Of a stretch of 64,000 nt of DNA, positions 34,203-43,429 are shown piece by piece. Position 1 is the first letter of the stretch, and each line of letters starts with the position of its first letter. The stretch is taken from assembly GCF_000332455.1 (NCBI RefSeq), contig NZ_AOGY02000065.1, forward strand, positions 1-64,000, given 5' to 3'. The stretch comes from Leptospira vanthielii serovar Holland str. Waz Holland = ATCC 700522 (GTDB lineage Bacteria > Spirochaetota > Leptospiria > Leptospirales > Leptospiraceae). Made by a program: the position numbers and the translations under genes. The notes under the pieces were generated by a model, which saw only the letters and a list, made by a program, of their open reading frames with translations, was not told the DNA's origin and searched no databases.

Positions 34203-34895
34203 GTGAGAACTTCACTTGGAAGGAAATTTGTCATTTCAATTTCTGAGTTAGCAGCCATTAGTTTTTTGACTCTCACTTGTCTTTCTTTTTTATCGGCCGA
34301 TTCCTTGTGGAAAGACAAAGATCCGTATTCGTATCCAAAAACCATCCAACCAGGAACGGTTGTAAAGGTCGTTTTGAAAAATGGACTTCGAGTGGAATAT
34401 GAATCCGAATACAAAGCCACCTTTGATAACGATATCAAAACCGTTCCCGATAAAAAATTAGTCCCTGACCTACCGGCCTATAATTCCAATTCCACCTATA
34501 TGCGATCCAAAGTGGGAAAATCAAAATCCCAGGGCAAAGTTGTCGGTGTGATGGCAGTTCTTGTGACGGGAATTGACCCAGGGACTGGGAATTTGGAGCT
34601 TGAGGGAAGTAAGGTATTTAACTTATCGGAAGAAAGGATTAACCTTCGTTTGTCGGGAACTATTTCTCCAGAGGATTTGGATAAAAACCGATTTATTTCG
34701 AGTGATCTCATTGCCAACTTGCGTGTGGAATACCAAGGAACTTTAAATCCGAAAGAACTCACTAATCCCAATATCCAAATGAAACGAATCACAAACCCCG
34801 ATGGATCGGTAACAGAAAAAGCGGAACTTTCAGAACCAGAAAAACAAGAAATTATTCTCAAAAATATCAAACGACTCTTAGGGGAAAGTGAGTGA
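34203..34895 (+). CDS. flgH: Flagellar L-ring-type protein FlgH without lipobox
   Basis: About 230 residues from GTG 34203, which has AGGAT upstream and yields a normal signal peptide (MRTSLGRKF, hydrophobic core, cleavage near LSA/DSLW). The frame is open from 34047 and ATG 34095 is possible. The core has the FlgH pattern LELEGSKVFNLSEERINLRL and SSDLIANLRVEY. Unlike enteric FlgH, no lipobox is seen: the only Cys (LTLTC) has poor context. Confidence 0.8.
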   Translation: MRTSLGRKFVISISELAAISFLTLTCLSFLSADSLWKDKDPYSYPKTIQPGTVVKVVLKNGLRVEYESEYKATFDNDIKTVPDKKLVPDLPAYNSNSTYMRSKVGKSKSQGKVVGVMAVLVTGIDPGTGNLELEGSKVFNLSEERINLRLSGTISPEDLDKNRFISSDLIANLRVEYQGTLNPKELTNPNIQMKRITNPDGSVTEKAELSEPEKQEIILKNIKRLLGESE

Positions 34896-36033
34896 TCCAA
34901 TGACTACAAAAGAAGTGAGTCAAATGAACTTAGGTCTATTGAATTGGAACCCATATAACTTTGGTTTTTTGGTTTTGGTTAGTTTCTTTTCTCTCCCTCT
35001 ATGGGCCGTGGAAACTCGCCTGAAAGATTTAGTAAGGATTGATGCCGTACGTGAAAACCAACTCACAGGGTTTGGCCTTGTGGTAGGCCTGAATGGAACG
35101 GGGGATACAAAAAATCCCCTCACAGAAGAAGCCTTACAAAACTATCTTGCAGGCCTTGGTGTGAATACAAAAAAGAATCTAAGGGATGCGAAAAACACAG
35201 CTTCGGTTCTTATCACTGCCAATGTACCCGTCAATCTGAAAGAAGGTGATAAAATTGATATCCTAGTTTCTTCACTGGGTGATGCACGTTCTCTCGAAGG
35301 TGGAGTTCTTTTGCAGTCTCCACTCAAAGCAGGAAATGGAGAAACCATCGCTGTTGGCTCCGGTGTACTTGTGTTTGGTGGGAAAGAAAAAAAACGGGGT
35401 GGTGCCGACAAAAAATCGGGCTCTAATACGGCGCTTGTTCCTATGGGTGCCATTTTAGAAAAATCTGTTCCCAATGCACCTATAACCAAATCTGTCAAAC
35501 TAACCTTACTCGAAAAAGACTACACAACTATGGGTGCCATCGTCGATGCGATCACGGCAGAGCTTTCCGTGGTTCCAGAGGTGGTGTCGCCTACGGAGAT
35601 TTTGGTTGCCCTTCCACTAAAGGTGTCGAGCCAAAATGCAGCCGGAGAACTTGTGGTGGGAGAACCCAAATTGGATTTGGCCTTCCTTGCAAAGTTAGAA
35701 AATCTAACAGTCAATTCTTCGCCAGTGGCTCGGGTCGTCATCAACGAACGAACGGGAACGATTGTGATGGGTGCAAACATTCCCATCGATGAAGTGGCGA
35801 TCTCCCAACAAGGTCTTACCATCCAGATTGCCAACAGAGACAAGGCGCGTTACTTTTTTCCCATTCAGGATGAGGGGAAGGGAGAATCGGTTTTTGTTCT
35901 AAAAGAAACCACCCAAGTGTCGGATGTAGTGGCTGCCCTGAATAAAGTAGGAGCCTCCACCCGGGACATCATCTCCATTCTGGAAGCTCTGAAAAAACAA
36001 GGGGCCCTAAAAGCAGAACTTGTGATTCAGTAA
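34888..36033 (+). CDS. flgI: Flagellar P-ring protein FlgI
   Basis: About 381 residues. Signal peptide, then the FlgI core: RLKDLVRIDAVRENQLTGFG, LVVGLNGTGD and SSLGDARSLEGGVLLQSPL, ending with NKVGASTRDIISILEALKKQGAL. GTG 34888 has AGGGGA upstream; ATG 34900 and 34924 are alternatives. Forms a ring around the rod in the periplasm. Confidence 0.93.
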   Translation: MSDPMTTKEVSQMNLGLLNWNPYNFGFLVLVSFFSLPLWAVETRLKDLVRIDAVRENQLTGFGLVVGLNGTGDTKNPLTEEALQNYLAGLGVNTKKNLRDAKNTASVLITANVPVNLKEGDKIDILVSSLGDARSLEGGVLLQSPLKAGNGETIAVGSGVLVFGGKEKKRGGADKKSGSNTALVPMGAILEKSVPNAPITKSVKLTLLEKDYTTMGAIVDAITAELSVVPEVVSPTEILVALPLKVSSQNAAGELVVGEPKLDLAFLAKLENLTVNSSPVARVVINERTGTIVMGANIPIDEVAISQQGLTIQIANRDKARYFFPIQDEGKGESVFVLKETTQVSDVVAALNKVGASTRDIISILEALKKQGALKAELVIQ

Positions 36034-36068
36034 TTGGGAAAACTGCCGATAGAATTAGAAGACATAAT

Positions 36069-36551
36069 ATGGACATTCACAAAATCCAAGACTATTCGGG
36101 AAGGCTCAGTCGGTCCCAAGATGAATCCATCCTCAACCGGATGAAATCCTATTCGAATGATTTAGAAAAACCGAAAAAACAGGGACTGAATGATTTCCAA
36201 AACTTATTAGAAACTCATGAAGAACTGATGGGTAAGGTAAGTTCATCTTCGCTTCGAGTGCCGCAAAACATTCGTGAGGAGATTAAAGAAGATCCCTATA
36301 GAAAAAAGCTATATGATGCTTCCGTCGAATTTGAATCTGTTTTTGTGAAGATGATGCTAAAAGAAATGAAAAACACCATCCATAAAGAAAAAATGATCGA
36401 TGGTGGGTATGCCGAAGAAATTTTTGAAGATATGCTATATGATGAGTATGCAAAAAACATTTCTCAAAACGAATCTATGGGAATTGCAGAAGAGATTTAC
36501 AAACAGATGTCTGCTTCTCTTCCACCCGTAAAAAAGAATCCTTATCTTTAG
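36069..36551 (+). CDS. flgJ: FlgJ-like rod-binding protein, no muramidase domain
   Basis: 160 residues. The rod-binding domain is present (YDASVEFESVFVKMMLKEM, EIFEDMLYDEYAKNIS), but the C-terminal peptidoglycan hydrolase domain of enteric FlgJ is absent. Helps assembly of the rod. Thirty-five bp after flgI, likely same transcript. Confidence 0.88.
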   Translation: MDIHKIQDYSGRLSRSQDESILNRMKSYSNDLEKPKKQGLNDFQNLLETHEELMGKVSSSSLRVPQNIREEIKEDPYRKKLYDASVEFESVFVKMMLKEMKNTIHKEKMIDGGYAEEIFEDMLYDEYAKNISQNESMGIAEEIYKQMSASLPPVKKNPYL

Positions 36552-36612
36552 AACTTTAGATCGGGAACAAAAGGGAATACCTTTGTTTTATCTTCCAACC
36601 GATCTAGTTTCA

Positions 36613-38964
36613 TTAAATTAAGTCTTTAAAAGAGATTTTTTTTAGTTCCTCTTTTAATTTATCCTCGATTTGGCTTAAACCTTCATTGAGTTTTGGTATC
36701 ACACCTGTAAGTTCCTTGGGAGCTCCCAATTTAAAACTGGATGTTTTTTCATATAAAGTTACCAAATCAATTTGCTCTTTTGGTTTAACCGGTGTTATTC
36801 GCTTATCTTCTGTGGTCTCTACAAGTTTTGCATCGGTGAGTTTTTCTATTATATCGTTTAAATCTTTTTCTGGCATAAGAAGTGTTTTTCGCAAAACTGA
36901 AAGTTTGATAAGCTCTCCATTTTTGATTTGGTGGTCATAGGTAAGAGCCAATACTTGAATCGTCTTGTAAAACTCATAAGACAGAGTACTATCAATATCA
37001 TCGAAAGGATGTTTGGGCAGCATATATCGATCTGGAAACTGCAAAGTTGCTGTCACTTCTGCACCATAAAGAATGATCAGTGAAATCGAATAGATAGCAA
37101 GTAGAGCAATAGGGATTGCAGCAAGTGCCTTATACACTAACATTGTTTTTTCGGTAAATGAGGTTAGATAGATATTTATAAACCCCCAAAAGAAAATAAT
37201 GAGAATGATCCCCGTGATTGCGGCTCCAATAGAGGATGCCTTAATCGGAACTTTAGTATTAGGGATTATATTAAATATCAACAAAAAGAATAACCAAAGA
37301 GCAAGGAGTGGCAGGAGGATTTGGAAGATGGAATATAAGGAAAAAAACTGTCTCCCTCCTTGGTATTTTTTCCAGATGGTCTGTCCTTTTGTATCATCTT
37401 CCACACGGATGATTTTATTGAATTCACCCACACCCACAATACCTAACATTCCTTCATTTAGAGTTTCACCTTCGCCTTGAGTTTCGATTTCAATTGTGTC
37501 TTCTGTTGATAAAGTTGTTCCGTCTGTTGGGACTTCTACTCCCTTAGTTTTTTTGGAGAGAAGTATCATGTCTAAAATCATTCCCGCCTTACCTTTGTAG
37601 GTGGTAGACCAATTTTCCCCTTCATCTTCTGAAAGCAAAATATCACCAAGGGAAGTTAAAATAAAAACATCGTAATCCTGTTTTTTCGGAGAAGCAAAAA
37701 TCCATACTCGTTCATAAGAATATTTTCTATGTCCTAAGTCCGCCCAAGTATAACCACCGTCAGTGGTCTTAAAAATGGTTCCGCTGTCACCGACAAGGAA
37801 ACCAATATTTCTGTTTAGGAAAGCGATATCATTAAGTGGTTTTTGAGAGATTTCCTGAGGAAAAAATGAAGTTCCTCCATCACTGGTTTTCCACAACCTC
37901 CCTTCACGATCTAAAATAAACCCATCTTTGTCGGAAAAGAACCGAACACGGATCGGTGTAATCGCAGGATCTGTGAATCGTTTGATTTCTTTCAGTGTTT
38001 TTCCTATTTCGTATCGGAGAGTACGAGTGTCCCCGGTGAGAATGAAAAGAGTATCATAATCGATGGCACCAAAGTCTGAGACGATGATTCCTTTTAGGGA
38101 GTGGAGTTTCCAAGTGTTTCCCAAATCATTGGAATAGAGAAAAGTTCCTTCTTCTGAAATCGTAAATAGATCATTACCAATGCTTCTGATACGGAAAAAA
38201 TTTTCTTTAGAAATATCCGGTTTTTTACATGTTCCTGTTTCTACTGTATCAAAATCAACGCAGAGCATGTTCTCAAAGTCGATGCTAGAATTCGGGATAA
38301 AGGATATGGATTTGTTCAGTTCCTTAATTGTACCGATATTTCCTTTTTCCCCTGCGACCCACAATTCTCCCTGTTTTGTAGAAACAATAGACTTTAAGTG
38401 AGGAGGGCGAACCGAATCAGAGATTTTATCCGTAATGTTTTTCCCAACTACAAAAAGCAGCGGACCAAAAGATATTAGAAAAAAATAAAATACGAATTTA
38501 TTAATAAAGTTTCTATGGAGGTCAATTTTCCAAATGATATGAAAGGCTTTTTCTAGAGATCGCAAAACAGCTGTAGCCGGGAAGATGAAAACAACGAATC
38601 CCACAGCTCCGATTTGTGAAGCAGTTGAGATGATATCGGTTAGAGTGTCCAGATACGGAGTGATATCAAACTGAATATTGTTTCGAAGAAGGTAAGAATT
38701 GATTTCATCTACCATTTCCCCTTGCCTGGTTTGGATTCCAGAAGCCACTGTGATTAAAGCGAGAGCCACGGTTAAGGTAGGGATAAGAGTCACAATGGTT
38801 GTATAAGCAAGACTTGAACCAATGATGAGGCAATCGTCTTTCATAAACCGGTGCACTGATACAAGTAAAACCCGAATGCTTAAGATGAGTTTTCGTTTCC
38901 AGCCGTTTCCCTCTGGAATTGCAGTCAGTCGGATGAGTAAGGGAGATTTGGTAGTATCATTCAT
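36613..38964 (-). CDS. YihY/UPF0761 membrane protein with inserted Asp-box propeller
   Basis: 783 residues. Residues about 35-175 match the front of YihY (DDCLIIGSSLAYTTIVTLIP and two more helices). A long extramembrane insert of about 330 residues follows, with four Asp-box motifs: SNDLGNTW, TSDGGTSF, TTDGGYTW and SEDEGENW, as in Ycf48/BNR propellers. From about 535 the YihY membrane domain resumes (YSIFQILLPLL, IPNTKVPIKASSIGAAITG, YGAEVTATLQ). The last 95 residues look like a winged helix. Function is unknown; the N and C halves would form one domain around the insert. Confidence 0.8.
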   Translation of the reverse strand: MNDTTKSPLLIRLTAIPEGNGWKRKLILSIRVLLVSVHRFMKDDCLIIGSSLAYTTIVTLIPTLTVALALITVASGIQTRQGEMVDEINSYLLRNNIQFDITPYLDTLTDIISTASQIGAVGFVVFIFPATAVLRSLEKAFHIIWKIDLHRNFINKFVFYFFLISFGPLLFVVGKNITDKISDSVRPPHLKSIVSTKQGELWVAGEKGNIGTIKELNKSISFIPNSSIDFENMLCVDFDTVETGTCKKPDISKENFFRIRSIGNDLFTISEEGTFLYSNDLGNTWKLHSLKGIIVSDFGAIDYDTLFILTGDTRTLRYEIGKTLKEIKRFTDPAITPIRVRFFSDKDGFILDREGRLWKTSDGGTSFFPQEISQKPLNDIAFLNRNIGFLVGDSGTIFKTTDGGYTWADLGHRKYSYERVWIFASPKKQDYDVFILTSLGDILLSEDEGENWSTTYKGKAGMILDMILLSKKTKGVEVPTDGTTLSTEDTIEIETQGEGETLNEGMLGIVGVGEFNKIIRVEDDTKGQTIWKKYQGGRQFFSLYSIFQILLPLLALWLFFLLIFNIIPNTKVPIKASSIGAAITGIILIIFFWGFINIYLTSFTEKTMLVYKALAAIPIALLAIYSISLIILYGAEVTATLQFPDRYMLPKHPFDDIDSTLSYEFYKTIQVLALTYDHQIKNGELIKLSVLRKTLLMPEKDLNDIIEKLTDAKLVETTEDKRITPVKPKEQIDLVTLYEKTSSFKLGAPKELTGVIPKLNEGLSQIEDKLKEELKKISFKDLI

Positions 38965-38974
38965 TTTTGGTTAC

Positions 38975-39856
38975 CTATTTTTTAAAAGCGTACAAAACGT
39001 AACTTGAGGTGATGGGGTATCCGTGTTTTTTCCATTTCGACCTATAATGGTAATACGAAATGCGAAACCATTGAAAGTAGTCTTTCCATTTTTTGAAAGT
39101 CCCCCTTGATTTTTGCAGTTTCGCTAACAATGGAAAATCCACTCCGAAGTATGTTACAAAACGATTAAAACCAAGGTTCGTCAATATTTTTTTAAGTATG
39201 GTGTCTGAGTAATAGAATAGATGGCCAGGCATATAATAGTGATATTTTGATCCCTCTTTTTTGGCCTGCCACCCATCAAAATTGGCAGTTTGGAGTAGGA
39301 GAAGGCCCCCTGGTTTAAGAATCCGCGTAAGTTCTTTAAAGAAAAGGTTCGGATTTTCGATATGTTCGATTACTTCTACCATGGTGATGACACTGAAGTG
39401 GTTTTTTGGAAACTTTGCATCAGTTAAACTTCCGTTATAGGTTAGGATTCCATTTTCATTCGCATAACGAGACGCATATTCTGAAATCTCCACCCCTTGG
39501 ATTTGGAATCCTGCCTCCCTTGCTGATTCTAAAAATCCTCCAAAAGAAGATCCAATATCTAAAAAGTTTCCCGAAGGAACAAACTTTTGAATATTTCGGA
39601 TTCTAGCCTTCCAAACATACGATGCGAATTTTTTGTTTTCTCTTTCATCGATATAGCTATAGTCGGCTTTGCCTTGGTAGTAGTCTTGACTATATAATTC
39701 TTTTTGGTTGGGTCTTGGATAAAGAGCTTGGAGTTTACAATGTTTACATTCGACAATTGACAATCCGGAATATTTCCCCGTGGTTGTATGTAGGGGATGC
39801 CAATCACAAAGATGGTCTAACGGGCATTCTTCGTTCAAAGAAAGATTTGTTTTCAT
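38975..39856 (-). CDS. SAM methyltransferase with N-terminal zinc-ribbon-like Cys pairs
   Basis: About 293 residues from ATG 39856, overlapping the previous stop as TAATG. The front carries CPLDHLC and CKHCKLQALYPRP, typical of zinc-binding heads of class I methyltransferases. Motif I is LDIGSSFGGFLESAREAG; EVIEHIENP and ILKPGGLLLLQT follow. Likely acts on a sugar, lipid or peptide intermediate. Third gene of the coupled run after the ATP-grasp ligase. Confidence 0.88.
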   Translation of the reverse strand: MKTNLSLNEECPLDHLCDWHPLHTTTGKYSGLSIVECKHCKLQALYPRPNQKELYSQDYYQGKADYSYIDERENKKFASYVWKARIRNIQKFVPSGNFLDIGSSFGGFLESAREAGFQIQGVEISEYASRYANENGILTYNGSLTDAKFPKNHFSVITMVEVIEHIENPNLFFKELTRILKPGGLLLLQTANFDGWQAKKEGSKYHYYMPGHLFYYSDTILKKILTNLGFNRFVTYFGVDFPLLAKLQKSRGTFKKWKDYFQWFRISYYHYRSKWKKHGYPITSSYVLYAFKK

Positions 39857-40464
39857 TATTTTTGTGCAAGGAAAAACCAGTGGCAAATTCTTTCTTCCAA
39901 TTTACCTAGGGGAGTTCTCTCCGAATACCCAATGGATATATTCGAAAAAATTGATAGGAATTCTTTTAATGCATCGAGTGAATAGGTTTCTGCATAACCA
40001 CCGCTAAGGTCTGCCAAATTCATTTTCCCTTTCGAAAGTCCAAGATGAGTGTCTCCTTCGGCTCGAATGGAACCTAAAAGAAATCCTCCCTCATCCAAAG
40101 AGGAATACAAAGAAGAGAGTAGTTTTTTTGCCTCTTCTCTCCTGTTGTAATGAAACACCCCCCAACTGACAATCAGGCCGAATTCCTTGGAAAAAAATGG
40201 CAAATGTGAGTCGGGTGTATGAATCCATTGAATCGGAGAAGGTTCCAATTTCAAATTGTCAATAGTCGTTTTGGCTGTGTCGCAGGCGGTGACCCGGTAA
40301 CCCTCATTCTGAAGGAGATAAGAATGCCTGCCGGAACCACAACCAAAGTCTAGAGCTTTTCGATTGGTGGGCTTAATGCGAGAAAGTAATCGTACCAAAT
40401 TTTCATCTGGAAAGGCCAATTTAGATTTTGGCCTTTCGTAGTGTTCATCCCAGACATTCTTCAT
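39856..40464 (-). CDS. Class I SAM-dependent methyltransferase
   Basis: 202 residues from ATG 40464. Motif I is ALDFGCGSGRHSYLLQNEG and motif II ends in SWGVFHY. Its start overlaps the ATP-grasp stop by ATGA, and its stop overlaps the next methyltransferase by TAATG. The frame is open upstream to 40497 but the ATGA start is preferred. Substrate unknown. Confidence 0.87.
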   Translation of the reverse strand: MKNVWDEHYERPKSKLAFPDENLVRLLSRIKPTNRKALDFGCGSGRHSYLLQNEGYRVTACDTAKTTIDNLKLEPSPIQWIHTPDSHLPFFSKEFGLIVSWGVFHYNRREEAKKLLSSLYSSLDEGGFLLGSIRAEGDTHLGLSKGKMNLADLSGGYAETYSLDALKEFLSIFSNISIGYSERTPLGKLEERICHWFFLAQK

Positions 40465-41663
40465 GAATTGAATCTTGCGAATATAGAATCTAACCACTCT
40501 TTTGTGGTGATTGCTGCCTTTGTTGTGATTCCAAAAACTTGCGTTCTTTTGTGATTACCCTCTAACTTTTCTAACGAAGAACCTGTTGGAACCAATTGTT
40601 TTTGGAAAAAAACGGTTTCACCGAAATTCGCAGGTAAGGTTATGGGTTCCCCCATTTTTTTCTGATTGTCTTTGGGTAATGTGAAAACTAATGCTGATTT
40701 GGTGATTCCATCTTTGGCTTTTTTTAAAAACCCAGGTCTTGTTTTTTCTCCAATGGTGACGGAAAGTAGATCGTTAAAATACTGATACCCATAATGTTCG
40801 GGGATTAGCACGTCGGCTAAAAATTCGCCACCCACTTCAGGGGCTGATTCAATTAGAAGACATTCTTTATTTTTTGTAATTTTGAATTCAGCAACAAAAG
40901 GCCCCGTTTTTAGTTTTGTGGCCGTGACAATTGCCTGGCAGATCATCTTTAATTCCCCGGCCATCGGGACATGTTTCGATGGTGCTACATGGGCCACTTC
41001 GATAAAGTTTGGTTTCCCTGTGGTGATTTTATCTGTAAGTGAGATTAAATAAAAACGTCTGGCAATGACAAAACCAAGAACCGTGACTTCATCTCCCGGA
41101 ATAAAAGGTTCTAGGAGAAAATTTTCGCTGGTTTTTAAACGACTGAACTTTTTGAATTCTGCCTCAGTCTCCAAAACCGTAATTCCTTTTTTACCAGAAC
41201 CTTCTTTGGGTTTGGCGATGATTGGAAATTTAAGTTCGATTTTTTTTTCTTTTGCTTTGGTGACTAAATGGGAAGTTAAAGAAGCAGGAAGTGGGATTCC
41301 AAATTTTGTTACTGAATTTTTGAATTTTTCTTTATCCAAAAATAGATTCACTGTATCTCGAGGATTTCCTCGGAGTTTTAATTTTTCGGCCAAGTAAGAC
41401 ACTGTGTAAACCGCTTTCCCGTAAGAACGGGAACCAACTCCCATCAGTTTGAAGGGGAGAGGTACTTTACTCATTGAATGGAGAATTTTTCTATATTCGT
41501 GAGTAGATTCTAATATGCGAATGTCCGATTCCACAAGACCAGGAGCCTGGGGATTTGTATCCACCGAGATGACTTTCAGTCCTCTGGCTTTAGCTGCCCG
41601 GATCAGGGGGATTTGGTTCTCTCCGGCTCCAATGGAGAGGTAACTGCCGGTCAGTTGTTTCAT
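40461..41663 (-). CDS. ATP-grasp ligase
   Basis: 400 residues. Front pre-ATP-grasp domain (YLSIGAGENQIPLIRAAKARG), then the ATP-grasp core: FPIIAKPKEGSGKKG, NFLLEPFIPGDEVTV and FVAEFKITKNKECLLIESAPEVGGEF. Enzymes of this type join a carboxylate to an amine or thiol using ATP. Its stop overlaps the first methyltransferase by ATGA and its start overlaps the RRM gene end by 3 bases. The partner substrate is not clear. Confidence 0.88.
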   Translation of the reverse strand: MKQLTGSYLSIGAGENQIPLIRAAKARGLKVISVDTNPQAPGLVESDIRILESTHEYRKILHSMSKVPLPFKLMGVGSRSYGKAVYTVSYLAEKLKLRGNPRDTVNLFLDKEKFKNSVTKFGIPLPASLTSHLVTKAKEKKIELKFPIIAKPKEGSGKKGITVLETEAEFKKFSRLKTSENFLLEPFIPGDEVTVLGFVIARRFYLISLTDKITTGKPNFIEVAHVAPSKHVPMAGELKMICQAIVTATKLKTGPFVAEFKITKNKECLLIESAPEVGGEFLADVLIPEHYGYQYFNDLLSVTIGEKTRPGFLKKAKDGITKSALVFTLPKDNQKKMGEPITLPANFGETVFFQKQLVPTGSSLEKLEGNHKRTQVFGITTKAAITTKEWLDSIFARFNS

Positions 41664-42032
41664 TTACGAACCGCGAGAACCGCCTCTCCTTTGGACACCT
41701 GTATTGCCACCACCACTCGTTTGGTTTCTTCCAAAGGTTGGTTTGGAAACAGCTGGACTTCCTTTTTTCTTGGCAGCATCGTTTTGTTGTTTGGTCAGTT
41801 CTTCTTGGTTCACAAGAACTATTTTTTTCCCTTCCACTTCCTTTCCGTTTAAGGCGGCGATGGCTTTGGTAGCATCAGCATCCGCCATATCTGCCGTTCC
41901 ATATCCCAAGGATACCTTGGTAATTTTGTCCCGTTTGATTTGGAGGTGTTCCACTTTTCCATGAGCGGAAAGAAGTTTTTCGAGGGCTTCGTCCGTAAGC
42001 GACTGGGGGAGATTTCCGATGGATAACTTCAT
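41664..42032 (-). CDS. RRM RNA-binding protein with RGG tail
   Basis: About 122 residues from ATG 42032. One RRM domain (MKLSIGNLPQSLTDEALEKL, RNP1-like KVSLGYGTADM) and a Gly/Arg-rich tail (GGGNTGVQRRGGSRGS). Binds RNA; often a cold-shock or post-transcriptional regulator. The frame is open to 42068 but the Met at 42032 starts the domain. It runs directly into the ATP-grasp gene. Confidence 0.85.
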   Translation of the reverse strand: MKLSIGNLPQSLTDEALEKLLSAHGKVEHLQIKRDKITKVSLGYGTADMADADATKAIAALNGKEVEGKKIVLVNQEELTKQQNDAAKKKGSPAVSKPTFGRNQTSGGGNTGVQRRGGSRGS

Positions 42033-42144
42033 GTCCTTCTTTTTTAGTAATTTACACGAAAACTTCAACTCTTTTTTGACTATGTCGCATTTTCTCTTAG
42101 GGAAACGCAGGATCTGACCGAAATATAGGATAGGTAGGAAAGTT

Positions 42145-43005
42145 ATGTTACGAGGACTTTATACAGGCGCCAACGGGATGATTTCCCAACAAGTGAGAAT
42201 GGACGTGATTGCCAACAATTTGGCCAACGTGGATAAAACCGCATTCAAAAAAGATACAACTGTATTCAAAACCTTTCCTGAAATGTTACTCCATCGTTAT
42301 TCTGAAGATGGAATTGGAAAAACGCCAATGGGTTCTTTTGACACCTCGCCCGTTGTCGGGAAACTAGGGTTTGGTGCCGAAGTGAACGAAGTTTACACTC
42401 GCTTCGACCAAGGCTCTGTAAAAAAAACAGATAATATATTTGATTTGATGATCCAAGACCAGCCCGGTATGGAAAAACCTGCTTTCTTTTCTGTTCTTAC
42501 GAATAGGGGAGAGCGCCTCACTCGGAGTGGTAGTTTTGTTTTAGATAAAAATGGATTTGTTGTCACTCCGCAAGGTTTTCCTCTGCTCGGAGAAAAAGGT
42601 CCCATCCAAGTGAACCAAGGAAATTTTCTTGTGAAAGAAAACGGAGAGATCTATATAAATGCGAAACTGGGAACCGCCCCCAAAGACGGAACCAACTTTA
42701 GCGAAAACCGTTTTGAAGATCCAGTTCTCCTTGATACCCTCAAAATCCGAACCGTCGAAAATCCACGCCACCTCGACAAAGAAGGGGACTCGTTTTATTC
42801 AGACACTCCCGAATCGGGAGAACCCACTAAGTTCCCCACTCTTCTTGCCCCGCAAGTGATGCAAGGATACTTAGAAGCTTCCAATGTTTCTGTTGTGACA
42901 GAAATGGTCGATATGATTGAAGTGAACCGCGCCTACGAAGCCAATTCCAAAACCATGCAAACTCAAGATAGTTTACTTGGTAGGTTATTCGAAGTAATGC
43001 GGTAG
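42145..43005 (+). CDS. flgF: Flagellar rod/hook basal-body protein (FlgF/FlgG type)
   Basis: 286 residues. N terminus [16 protein letters not shown] with [14 protein letters not shown], and C terminus [28 protein letters not shown]. Paralogue of the FlgG at 32349; length and extra middle suggest FlgF. Divergent from the RRM gene. Confidence 0.88.
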   Translation: MLRGLYTGANGMISQQVRMDVIANNLANVDKTAFKKDTTVFKTFPEMLLHRYSEDGIGKTPMGSFDTSPVVGKLGFGAEVNEVYTRFDQGSVKKTDNIFDLMIQDQPGMEKPAFFSVLTNRGERLTRSGSFVLDKNGFVVTPQGFPLLGEKGPIQVNQGNFLVKENGEIYINAKLGTAPKDGTNFSENRFEDPVLLDTLKIRTVENPRHLDKEGDSFYSDTPESGEPTKFPTLLAPQVMQGYLEASNVSVVTEMVDMIEVNRAYEANSKTMQTQDSLLGRLFEVMR

Positions 43006-43429
43006 ATAACATTAATAGTTCCGTTTACTTTGCTGTTGAAGTCTTTCGGGCTGCTACGGGGTGCGCTTTCGCTCCCGTCTGCATCCGCAGACCAAGCCCC
43101 CCATCCCTTTCACCGGAAACTCTTCCTCTAACGTTTGAAAAACTTTGAGTTTACACTTTTAGTGAATTGTATTTTTTCTATTCAATTTGAAATCTTTGGT
43201 CTGAAGTGAACGAAATATGCAGATTGGATATTTTAAGTATACATGTTATTTATATTTAGTAACTTGCATTCCTGAATATTAATTATTTTTTATATATAAA
43301 ATTAGAAAATACGATTAGATTAAAAAAGAATTTAAATTTACTATTACTTTCTTCAAAAAAAAGCAAGCTACGTGACCAGTCCTTAACGTCCCATTCGGAA
43401 AAAAAATAGAGAAGGTTATCTAACACCCG
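43006..43429. other. Gene-free stretch with diverged element core
   Basis: No gene. At about 43047-43110, read on the minus strand, GGGCTTGGTCTGCGGATGCA followed by GACGGGAGCGAAAGCGCACC matches the GC-rich core of the elements R1-R4. It forms two small hairpins (GTCTGC/GCAGAC and GGG-GCG/CGC-CCC). The rest is AT-rich and featureless. Confidence 0.6.

Noticed and set aside
42145..43005. Calling this gene a second flgG
   Set aside because: It resembles FlgG at both ends, but the gene at 32349 fits FlgG better by length and operon context; FlgF is the more likely role.
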